Assembly: GCA_024235655.1 (NCBI GenBank)
Contig: JACKLY010000002.1
Coordinates: 1 to 64,000, forward strand
Direction of reading: 5' to 3'
Length of the DNA stretch: 64,000 nt
Source: Zoogloeaceae bacterium
Lineage (GTDB): Bacteria > Pseudomonadota > Gammaproteobacteria > Burkholderiales > Rhodocyclaceae
In this document: in pieces, positions 57,568 to 64,000 of the stretch
How the letters are laid out: each line of letters opens with the position of its first letter
Numbering within the stretch: position 1 is the stretch's first letter
Translations under genes and position numbers: made by a program
The notes under the pieces: generated by a model
The model's input: the letters and a program-made list of their open reading frames with translations, nothing else
Database searches by the model: none
What the model was told of the DNA's origin: nothing

Positions 57568-59375
57568 TGGAATTCATCGCCAACAACTTCGTCCCCATCC
57601 TGTTTGCGGGACTTTTCGTCTTCCTGTTGACCGGTTTCCCTGTCGCCTTTGCGCTGGCAGCTGTCGGCCTGGGTTTTGGTTTCCTTGGCATGGAGGCCGG
57701 CCTGTTCCCGCCTTCACTGTTCCAGGCCTTGCCCCTGCGTGTTTTCGGCATCATGCAGAACGACACCCTACTGGCCATCCCGTTCTTTACCCTGATGGGC
57801 ATCATCCTTGAACGAAGCGGCATGGCCGAGGACCTGCTGGAAACCGTCGGCCAGGTCTTCGGCCCGGTGCGCGGCGGTCTGGCAATTGCCGTCATTTTCG
57901 TCGGCGCCCTGCTTGCCGCCACGACCGGTGTGGTTGCCGCAGCAGTCATTTCGATGGGCCTGATTTCCCTGCCGATCATGATGCGCAACGGCTACAAGCG
58001 ATTGATCGCGACCGGGGTGATCACCGCGTCCGGCACGCTGGCCCAGGCCATTCCGCCATCACTGGTACTGATCGTACTGGCCGACCAGTTGGGGCGCTCT
58101 GTCGGTGACATGTATTCCGGAGCGCTGGTTCCCGGCCTGATGCTCGTCGGCCTGTATACACTGTTCATTGTCATTGTGGCCATCGTTCGTCCGAAGTGGG
58201 TTCCTGCACTCCCCGCCGAGGCCCGCATCTACCGCGAAGACAGTGGTGCCAGCGGCCATGTCTCGCTGCTGGTTCTCCTCGCCATTTCGGGCGCAGTTGG
58301 CGCCTTCTGGTCGCAAATCCATGAATCGGTGATGAACCCGCTGCTGCAAAGGGAACTGGCTGCACCGGGTGATGAAATCGTCATTGCCACACTGACCGTC
58401 AGCTCCTTTACCGCGCTCGGCCTGGCGCTGGCCAATCGCCTGCTCAAGCTCAAGTTGCTGTCCCAACTCAGCGAACGTGTCACCTTCGTGCTGATTCCGC
58501 CGCTGGTGCTGATCTTCCTTGTCCTCGGCACCATTTTCCTCGGTATCGCGACACCAACAGAAGGTGGGGCCATGGGGGCGATGGGTGCGCTGATCATGGC
58601 CGTCTCGCGTGGGCAGCTGACCATGCGCCTGCTCAAGCAGGCACTGGAGAACACCACCAAGCTCTCCTGCTTCGTACTCTTCATCCTGATCGGTTCGACG
58701 GTATTCAGTTTCACCTTCAACGCCGCTGATGGCCACATCTTTGTCGAGCACCTGTTCGACAAACTCCCCGGCGGACAGATCGGTTTCCTCGTCGTCGTCA
58801 ACGTGCTGGTATTCATCCTCGGCATGTTCATCGATTTCTTCGAGATTGCCTTCATCGTCATCCCGCTGCTGGCTCCAGTAGCCGACAAGATGGGCGTCGA
58901 CCTGATCTGGTTCGGCGTCATCATCGCCATGAACCTGCAGACCTCGTTCCTGACGCCCCCCTTCGGCTTTGCACTGTTCTACCTGCGCAGCGTGGCACCT
59001 CGCCACGCCTACGACGACCGGATTACCGGAAAACGCATTGAGGCCGTGACGACCGGGCAGATCTATCAGGGTGCCATTGCCTTCATCGTGATCCAGCTGG
59101 CCATGGTGGCAGCGGTCGTCATGTACCCGACGCTGGTCACCGGGCCGGTTGAAAAGGCTGCCAAGGTCAACCTCGATGAAGTCAAGATCGAAATCGAGGT
59201 CGGCCCCTACGGCAGTGGCGGTGGATGGGGTGCGGCCCCGGGCACAGATCCGTTCGCGAAGCCGGCTTCGCCCGGGAACGAAGCGCCGGCAGCGATACCC
59301 GCACCAGAGCCTGCCCCTGCAGGCAAGTCTGACGACCCCGCTGCGGCTGTACTGGATGCACTGAAGAAACAGTAA
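57567..59375 (+). CDS. TRAP transporter large permease (DctM-like)
   Basis: 602 aa, longer than the usual 430. The DctM core is recognisable: FLLTGFPVAFALAAVG, LLAIPFFTLMGIILERSGMAEDLLE, TTGVVAAAVISMGLISLPIMMRNGY and ASGTLAQAIPPSLVLIVLAD, then GTIFLGIATPTEGGAMGA and NLQTSFLTPPFGFALFYLRSVAP. An extra segment of about 90-100 residues follows the first half, and a Pro/Ala-rich soluble tail occupies about residues 530-602. These features are those of the mannitol/chloroaromatic (2-oxo acid) TRAP subgroup. Drives sodium-coupled uptake with the DctP protein encoded nearby. Confidence 0.93.
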   Translation: MEFIANNFVPILFAGLFVFLLTGFPVAFALAAVGLGFGFLGMEAGLFPPSLFQALPLRVFGIMQNDTLLAIPFFTLMGIILERSGMAEDLLETVGQVFGPVRGGLAIAVIFVGALLAATTGVVAAAVISMGLISLPIMMRNGYKRLIATGVITASGTLAQAIPPSLVLIVLADQLGRSVGDMYSGALVPGLMLVGLYTLFIVIVAIVRPKWVPALPAEARIYREDSGASGHVSLLVLLAISGAVGAFWSQIHESVMNPLLQRELAAPGDEIVIATLTVSSFTALGLALANRLLKLKLLSQLSERVTFVLIPPLVLIFLVLGTIFLGIATPTEGGAMGAMGALIMAVSRGQLTMRLLKQALENTTKLSCFVLFILIGSTVFSFTFNAADGHIFVEHLFDKLPGGQIGFLVVVNVLVFILGMFIDFFEIAFIVIPLLAPVADKMGVDLIWFGVIIAMNLQTSFLTPPFGFALFYLRSVAPRHAYDDRITGKRIEAVTTGQIYQGAIAFIVIQLAMVAAVVMYPTLVTGPVEKAAKVNLDEVKIEIEVGPYGSGGGWGAAPGTDPFAKPASPGNEAPAAIPAPEPAPAGKSDDPAAAVLDALKKQ

Positions 59376-59393
59376 GCAAGCGATTCGCTCTGC

Positions 59394-59424
59394 AAAACCG
59401 CAGCCCTGGGCTGCGGTTTTTTTT
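59394..59424 (+). terminator. Rho-independent terminator of dctQM
   Basis: A 12-bp perfect stem AAAACCGCAGCC (59394-59405) / GGCTGCGGTTTT (59409-59420), 3-nt loop, followed by four more T. Confidence 0.92.
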
Positions 59425-59647
59425 GCCTGCTTGCTACCAGGCATTCCTGAACACCCGTAATCCGAGCCTGCCCGTGACGATGAATTCAGGCCTCCCCCTG
59501 CCCCGATCAGGCTCAAAAAGGCCTGCGCAGCGGCAACAGAACAATGCAGCGCGTGGTTTTTCCTAAAGGGGAAAGAGCAAGCGCCAAGGATGCATTCGAT
59601 GTCCTCAGTTGCCGGCCGGCAACTGGCTTGCGCATGGGGAAACGGGC

Positions 59648-59680
59648 AAAAAAAACCCGCGACGATGTCGCGGGTTTTTT
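59648..59680 (-). terminator. Rho-independent terminator of dctP
   Basis: ACCCGCGAC (59655-59663) / GTCGCGGGT (59667-59675), flanked by an A-run (59648-59655) and a T-run (59675-59680), so it can act in both directions. It lies 15 nt after the dctP stop. Confidence 0.9.
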
Positions 59681-59694
59681 CGGGATGCAAGTAC

Positions 59695-60780
59695 TTACAG
59701 CTTTTGTGCCTGCATGTAGCTGTCGAAACCGGCTTCCGCAAAACGGGACCACAGGTTCTGATCGGCACGGAACTTGGCGAAATCGGTATAGACCGTCTTC
59801 CAGTTCGGGTTCGATGCCGACAACTCCGAATACAGCGCCTGGGCTTCCTTGAAGGCAGCGTCCATGATGTCCTTCGGCATGCGATGCAGCTTGGTACCTG
59901 CGGCTACCAGCTGCTTCAGTGCCTGCGGGTTCTTGGCATCATAGGTTGCCTGCATGTCAACGTGGGCAAAGCTGGCGGCAGCAGCAATCACTGCCTTGTA
60001 GTCGGCTGGCAGTGCGTCATAGGCCTTCTGGTTAACGTACAGCACCAGTTGCGGGCCACCTTCCCACCAGGCCGGATAGTAGTAGTGCGGAGCAACCTTG
60101 TTGAAGCCCAGCTTCTGGTCGTCGTAAGGACCAACCCACTCGGTTGCATCAATCGTGCCCTTTTCCAGCGCCTGATAAATCTCGCCGCCAGGAATGTTCT
60201 GCGGCACGCCACCGATACGCTCCAGCACCTTGCCGCCAAAGCCGCCGATACGCATCTTCAGACCCTTGATGTCGGCAACCGACTTGATCTCCTTGCGGTA
60301 CCAGCCACCCATCTGGGCGCCCGTGTTACCCATCGGGAAGTTGACGATGTTGAAGTTCTTGTAGAAGTCACGCATCAGCTTCAGACCGTTGCCCTGGTAC
60401 ATCCAGGCCGTTGTCTGGCGCGAGTTCAGGCCGAACGGAATGGCGCAGTCCAGTGCAAATGTTGGATCCTTGCCGAAGAAGTAGTATGGAGCGGTGTGTG
60501 CACACTCGACAGTGCCCTGCTGGACACCATCCACCACGCCGAAAGCAGGCATCAGTTCGCCGCCGGCATGAACGCTGATGGTGAACTTGCCACCGGTCAT
60601 GTCACTGACGGCCTTGGCAAAAACGTCAGCCGCGCCATAGATAGTATCGAGTGACTTCGGGAAGCTGGAAGCAAGGCGCCAGCGGATGGTCTGTTGAGCA
60701 TGAACCGCCGGGGCGGCTACGGTTGCAGCGCCAGCAGCGAGGCCAACACCGGCTTTTTTCAGAAAGGAACGACGTTCCAT
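59695..60780 (-). CDS. TRAP transporter substrate-binding protein (DctP, TakP-like)
   Basis: 361 aa from ATG 60780. Twin-arginine-like signal (ERRSFLKKAGVGLAAGAATVAAPAVHA), then a periplasmic DctP fold: WRLASSFPKSLDTIYGAADVFAKAVSDMTGGKF, PYYFFGKDPTFALDCAIPFGLN, KGLKMRIGGFGGKVLERIGG (Arg of the carboxylate clamp), TEWVGPYDDQKLGF and YYPAWWEGGPQL. The last block and GNTGAQMGGWYRKE match the TakP subgroup that binds 2-oxo monocarboxylates such as pyruvate with sodium. Convergent with the permease genes rather than in one operon with them. Confidence 0.93.
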   Translation of the reverse strand: MERRSFLKKAGVGLAAGAATVAAPAVHAQQTIRWRLASSFPKSLDTIYGAADVFAKAVSDMTGGKFTISVHAGGELMPAFGVVDGVQQGTVECAHTAPYYFFGKDPTFALDCAIPFGLNSRQTTAWMYQGNGLKLMRDFYKNFNIVNFPMGNTGAQMGGWYRKEIKSVADIKGLKMRIGGFGGKVLERIGGVPQNIPGGEIYQALEKGTIDATEWVGPYDDQKLGFNKVAPHYYYPAWWEGGPQLVLYVNQKAYDALPADYKAVIAAAASFAHVDMQATYDAKNPQALKQLVAAGTKLHRMPKDIMDAAFKEAQALYSELSASNPNWKTVYTDFAKFRADQNLWSRFAEAGFDSYMQAQKL

Positions 60781-60967
60781 AGAGTTGTCTCCTCCAGAGT
60801 TAATCAACGAACAGCGGGTTAATTATAGTCACCATCCTGGCGACCAGCGGTGTTTCACATTACGGGAAAACACCGGATATCTACGAGCATTGCATTTCCG
60901 AGCAAGCCAGCCAGCACGAATTCAGCAAGACTGAAACAACGAACAAGCAAGAGCAGGAAACCGGGTC

Positions 60968-60995
60968 ATCATACAACTTTTTGCTGGTATGTGAA
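60968..60995 (-). promoter_or_regulatory. Sigma-70-type promoter of dctP
   Basis: Minus strand: -35 TTCACA (60995-60990, 5/6 match), 16-nt spacer, -10 TATGAT (60973-60968, 5/6 match). Transcription would start near 60960, leaving a leader of about 180 nt before dctP. No riboswitch was recognised in that leader. Confidence 0.5.
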
Positions 60996-61046
60996 CCCCT
61001 TTGGGGAGAAACCTGTTTTGTTGAAACCCGTGGCCTGAGTATGCGC

Positions 61047-62399
61047 TCAGTTACCGGCCACTTTCATGCTGCCCAACAGGATTGAACCGACTTGTTTTGA
61101 ACCCCGGCAAAGCACATCGTTCCCCACGGCAACGATATTGGAAAACATATCGCGGAGGTTACCGGCAATGGTGATTTCCTCAACCGGAAACTGGATTTCG
61201 CCGTTCTCGACCCAGTAACCCGCTGCCCCGCGGGAATAGTCGCCGGTCACGTAATTGACGCCGTGCCCCAGTAATTCTGTCACCAGCAAGCCCCGGCCCA
61301 TCTTTTTCAGCAGCCCACGGAAATCATGTTCCCCCGGATGCACGATCAGGTTATGGCATCCACCGGCATTGCCTGTAGTTTGCATGCCCAGTTTGCGCGC
61401 AGTGTAAACACTCAGAAAATAGCCCTGCAGAATGCCATCGACAACCACTTCACGATCCCTGGTCGCCACCCCATCGTTGTCGAAAGCGCTGGATGCCAAA
61501 CCGCGTTTGAGATGCGGACGCTCACTGATATTGACATGTTCAGGGAAAATCCGGGTGCCTAGGCTGTCCAGCAGGAAAGTCGATTTGCGGTACAGGGCAC
61601 CGCCGCTGACCGCATGAACGAAGCTGCCGATCAGCGATGCTGCCAGGGGCGCCTCAAACAGTACGGGCACCTGGCAGGTTTTGATCTTTCTGGCACCCAT
61701 CCGGGCCAATGCACGCCGCGCCGCATAATCACCAATGGTTTCCGGCGAGGCCATATCCCTGACGCGGCGGGATGTCGAATACCAGTCATCGCGCTGCATC
61801 GCGTCGCCCTCGCCAACGATCACCGAACAGGCGATGTAATTGCGCGAACTGGGATATCCGGCCATGAAGCCCAGGCTGTTGGCCGAGACAAAGCGGGCCT
61901 CCTGCGTCGATACGGTAGCGCCCTCTGAATTGTTGACCAGGGGGCTGACCGCAAACGCAGCCGACTCGCAATGCCGGGCGATCTTGATGGCGGTTTCCAC
62001 CGGCATTTTTTCCGGGTGGTACAAATCAAGATCCGGCACCTTGCGGGCCAGCAGTTCCTTTTCAGCGAGGCCGGCGCACGGGTCTGCCGCAGTGAAACGG
62101 GCAATATTCAGCGCGGCCTCGACCGTTTCTTTCAATGCGGTCGAGGAAAAATCGGACGTGCTGGCATAGCCCTTCTGCTGACCAAGATAAACCGTGACCC
62201 CGACCCCCTTGTCCCGGTTGTACTCGATGGTTTCAACTTCTCCATGCCTGACTGTCACCGACTGCCCGAATCCCTCCGAGACATCGACATCGCAGGCGCT
62301 GGCGCCACGTTTGCGGGCGATTTTCAAGGCATCCGAAGCGAGTTCCTGAAGCGCGGAAAAATGATAACTGAAACTGGAATCCTTGGTGGTTCGTGACAT
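61047..62399 (-). CDS. pmbA: Metalloprotease PmbA (TldE)
   Basis: 450 aa from ATG 62399 (MSRTTKDSSF); the frame is open upstream. TldD/TldE family: KRGASACDVDVSEGFGQSVTVRHGEVETIEYNRDKGVGVTVYLGQQKGYAST and the C-terminal GNAGGCHNLIVHPGEHDFRGLLKKMGRGLLVTELLGHGVNYVTGDYSRGAAGYWVENGEI. PmbA is the non-catalytic partner of TldD in a protease that processes modified peptides such as microcins. No tldD is visible here. Confidence 0.95.
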   Translation of the reverse strand: MSRTTKDSSFSYHFSALQELASDALKIARKRGASACDVDVSEGFGQSVTVRHGEVETIEYNRDKGVGVTVYLGQQKGYASTSDFSSTALKETVEAALNIARFTAADPCAGLAEKELLARKVPDLDLYHPEKMPVETAIKIARHCESAAFAVSPLVNNSEGATVSTQEARFVSANSLGFMAGYPSSRNYIACSVIVGEGDAMQRDDWYSTSRRVRDMASPETIGDYAARRALARMGARKIKTCQVPVLFEAPLAASLIGSFVHAVSGGALYRKSTFLLDSLGTRIFPEHVNISERPHLKRGLASSAFDNDGVATRDREVVVDGILQGYFLSVYTARKLGMQTTGNAGGCHNLIVHPGEHDFRGLLKKMGRGLLVTELLGHGVNYVTGDYSRGAAGYWVENGEIQFPVEEITIAGNLRDMFSNIVAVGNDVLCRGSKQVGSILLGSMKVAGN

Positions 62400-62479
62400 A
62401 GGCGCACGCTCTGGCATTCGTAATCGGAGGAAAGCCGATATCATAGCAGCCTGTGCAACCCCGCCCGAACAGACTGATC

Positions 62480-63010
62480 ATGTCCCCTGAAGACACGCTG
62501 GAACCCCTCTCGAAGACCAAAAAGAAACACCAGATGCAGGCCTTGCAGGAACTTGGCGAAGAACTGGCCGACCTGTCGAGCGACTGGCTGAAAAAAATCG
62601 ACATTCCTGAATCGCTTCGCGATGCCCTGATCGCTGCGCAACGTATCAGCAGCCACGGCGCAAAGCGCCGTCAGTTGCAATACATCGGCAAACTGATGCG
62701 CGACATTGACCCCGAGCCGATTCGCGCATCGCTGGCCACCATTCGTGGCGAATCTGCTGCAGAAGTCGCCCGCATGCATCGACTGGAACGTCTGCGCACG
62801 CGCCTGATGGAAGATGAGCAGACGCTTTCCGATATCGCCAATGCCTTTCCCGGCGCCGACCTGCAGCACCTTCGCTCACTGCGTCGTAGCGCGCTGAAGG
62901 AGCATGAAGGGCAAAAGCCGCCAAAGAGCTATCGCGCCATTTTCCAGATGCTCAAGGAACTGGAAGCCGGCAAGCAGAACACGCCTGAGAACGAAGATGA
63001 CGAGCATTGA
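62480..63010 (+). CDS. darP: Ribosome-associated protein DarP (YjgA, DUF615)
   Basis: 176 aa from ATG 62480 (MSPEDTLEPL). DUF615/YjgA family: SKTKKKHQMQALQELGEELADLSSDWLKKIDIPESLRDAL, SSHGAKRRQLQYIGKLMRDIDPEPIRASL, LEAGK. It acts in late 50S subunit assembly. Divergent from pmbA with an 80-nt gap, the conserved proteobacterial arrangement pmbA/yjgA. Overlaps mog by 14 nt. Confidence 0.95.
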   Translation: MSPEDTLEPLSKTKKKHQMQALQELGEELADLSSDWLKKIDIPESLRDALIAAQRISSHGAKRRQLQYIGKLMRDIDPEPIRASLATIRGESAAEVARMHRLERLRTRLMEDEQTLSDIANAFPGADLQHLRSLRRSALKEHEGQKPPKSYRAIFQMLKELEAGKQNTPENEDDEH

Positions 63011-63605
63011 AAAAACCACAGCACCCGATACCTTGCTGATCGGGCTGGTGTCGATCAGCGACCGCGCGTCGCAAGGCGTATACGAAGACAAGGGAATTCC
63101 TGCACTGCAGGCTTGGTTTACGCAGGCACTCGCTTCGCCCTGGCAAATGGAAACGCGGCTGATCGCAGATGAACAGACGGTCATCGAGCACACGCTGATC
63201 GATCTCGTTGATCGCGTTGGCTGTCATCTGGTGCTGACCACCGGCGGCACCGGCCCGGCACCGCGTGACGTTACACCGGAAGCCACGCTGGCAGTGGCCG
63301 ACAGGGTGATGCCCGGTTTCGGTGAGCAAATGCGGCAGATCAGCCTGAATTTCGTACCGACGGCGATCCTTTCGCGGCAACTTGGTGTCATCCGCAAGCA
63401 GGCCCTGATCCTCAATCTCCCCGGACAACCGAAATCGATTAAGGAAACCCTGGAAGGGGTCAGGAATGCGGCGGGAGAACAACAGGTACCGGGGATCTTT
63501 GCTGCGGTACCTTACTGCCTTGACTTGATCGGCGGCCCCTATGTCGAGACTCACGAACAGGTGATCAAGGCCTTCCGGCCAAAATCAGCGATTCGCCCTC
63601 AATGA
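62997..63605 (+). CDS. mog: Molybdopterin adenylyltransferase Mog
   Basis: 202 aa from ATG 62997. MogA family: IGLVSISDRASQGVYEDKGIPAL, VLTTGGTGPAPRDVTPEATLAVADRVMPGFGEQMRQISL, then LILNLPGQPKSIKETLEG. Adenylates molybdopterin before molybdenum insertion. Together with moeB at 52 kb it indicates molybdenum cofactor synthesis. Starts inside the end of darP, suggesting translational coupling. Confidence 0.95.
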   Translation: MTSIEKTTAPDTLLIGLVSISDRASQGVYEDKGIPALQAWFTQALASPWQMETRLIADEQTVIEHTLIDLVDRVGCHLVLTTGGTGPAPRDVTPEATLAVADRVMPGFGEQMRQISLNFVPTAILSRQLGVIRKQALILNLPGQPKSIKETLEGVRNAAGEQQVPGIFAAVPYCLDLIGGPYVETHEQVIKAFRPKSAIRPQ

Positions 63606-64000
63606 TCAGTTTTCGACCAGTTCGCGGTAGCTCGCAATCTCGAAATCCGACCCGGTTTCCAGCTGCTCGATAGGCGTCAGCAGGAACCGGCGATTATTGC
63701 TGACGTATTCCAGACTCTCTCGCACATCGAATGTTGCTGTCGGCAACACCAGACGAATCTCGCCCGCTGCCCTTTCTTCGGACAAGCGAATACCGGGGAT
63801 GCTCCCGGCGGCCGAAAAGGTACTGGTTCGCGGCTGTAGTTCGACACTGAAAGCCTGACGTGCCAGCGTTTGAATGCCGACATTGGCACGACTCGCACTG
63901 TCCTTGGAAAAGCGTCGAACGACCCCGAGCACCCAGTTTTCGCCGCCATCCGGCTGCATGCTGATCAAGGTACCCACTTTCAGCCAATCGCCATCCAGCC
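63606..64000 (-). CDS. C-terminal part of an unrecognised protein (5' end outside window)
   Basis: The minus-strand frame is open from the window end: it reads LDGDWLKVGTLISMQP and continues through NWVLGVVRRFSKDSASRANVGIQTLARQAFSVELQP to ...ELVEN. The GTG at 63977 is internal to this frame, so the true start lies beyond the window. The beta-rich pattern with GTLISMQPDGGENWVLGVVRR suggests a small barrel domain, perhaps PilZ-like, but I cannot assign a family. Its stop abuts the mog stop directly. Confidence 0.6.
   Translation of the reverse strand, partial: LDGDWLKVGTLISMQPDGGENWVLGVVRRFSKDSASRANVGIQTLARQAFSVELQPRTSTFSAAGSIPGIRLSEERAAGEIRLVLPTATFDVRESLEYVSNNRRFLLTPIEQLETGSDFEIASYRELVEN

Larger units (their letters stand above)
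59376..59694. other. Intergenic region between convergent dctM and dctP
   Basis: 319 nt without a credible gene. It holds two strong terminators (listed separately) near each end. The stretch between them, about 59430-59640, shows no recognisable element. Confidence 0.7.

Noticed and set aside
58059..59768. A 569-codon open frame on the minus strand
   Set aside because: Antisense to dctM; its predicted protein is Asp/Gln-rich with no domain, and it runs through two strong terminators.
60850..61038. A 62-codon frame in the gap upstream of dctP
   Set aside because: No ribosome-binding site or codon bias; it overlaps the likely dctP promoter and reads as random composition.
1..64000. tRNA, rRNA, CRISPR arrays, transposases, phage genes, riboswitches
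   Set aside because: I looked for these in the intergenic gaps and among the gene products and saw none. The MNIO genes and repeats are the only accessory-like content.

Overview
This window is a high-G+C chromosomal segment of a Gram-negative bacterium, almost certainly a betaproteobacterium of the Rhodocyclales type (Dechloromonas/Azonexus-like). That placement is inference from family resemblance and gene order: pilC-pilD, argB-nucleotidase-slmA, hemB-engB-cytochrome c4, bioB-bioC, glyA-nrdR-ribD, arsR/rhodanese-grxC-secB-gpsA and a complete MSHA pilus locus. I see no rRNA, tRNA, CRISPR array, insertion sequence or phage gene. Most genes are packed head to tail, often with 4-nt ATGA/GTGA overlaps.

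Layout. 1-1.7 kb: end of a type IV pilus assembly cluster (pilC, cut by the window edge, and pilD). 1.8-6.4 kb: FmdB zinc-ribbon protein, DUF502 membrane protein, aspS, a secreted guanyl-specific ribonuclease with a barstar-like inhibitor, nudB and an NTF2-like protein. 6.5-13.3 kb: the accessory highlight, two bufferin-type RiPP metallophore operons facing each other. The first (+) is bufA2-bufB-bufC. The second (-) is ECF sigma, tiny zinc-finger anti-sigma, bufA1-bufB-bufC, DoxX, and a receptor-like membrane protein with no signalling domain. A small AT-rich orphan gene lies between them. 13.3-20.9 kb: an Hsp20 gene behind a near-consensus heat-shock promoter, argB, a HAD nucleotidase, slmA, hemB, engB, cytochrome c4 and a CBS protein. 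21-22.7 kb: a second ECF sigma/anti-sigma pair behind a COG4315 lipoprotein. 22.7-25.6 kb: biotin genes and comF.

25.7-45.3 kb: a complete MSHA-type pilus locus on the minus strand, in the order mshE-G-F-B-A-A-C-D-O-P-Q-I-I2-J-K-L-M-N. It has two tandem major-pilin genes, a strong terminator hairpin lying inside the predicted leader of mshC, and a PglL-like oligosaccharyltransferase gene meeting it tail to tail. 45.4-54.7 kb: trmL; gpsA, SH3 protein, secB, grxC, rhodanese and an ArsR-type regulator whose two cysteines match the spacing of persulfide sensors; then envC-like, ctpA, a conserved hypothetical, moeB, ribD and nrdR. 54.7-64 kb: glyA, a histidine phosphatase, a TRAP transporter (dctQ-dctM on +, dctP on -), pmbA, darP, mog and the 3' end of an unrecognised gene.

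Functional themes are surface pili (T4aP plus MSHA, the latter probably c-di-GMP-gated through MshE and possibly glycosylated), envelope and metal/redox stress responses (bufferins, two ECF systems, the thiol regulator, Hsp20), and housekeeping. The two bufferin operons are the most interesting content. The bufferin family itself is already described, but the pairing here and the extra terminal gene deserve attention.
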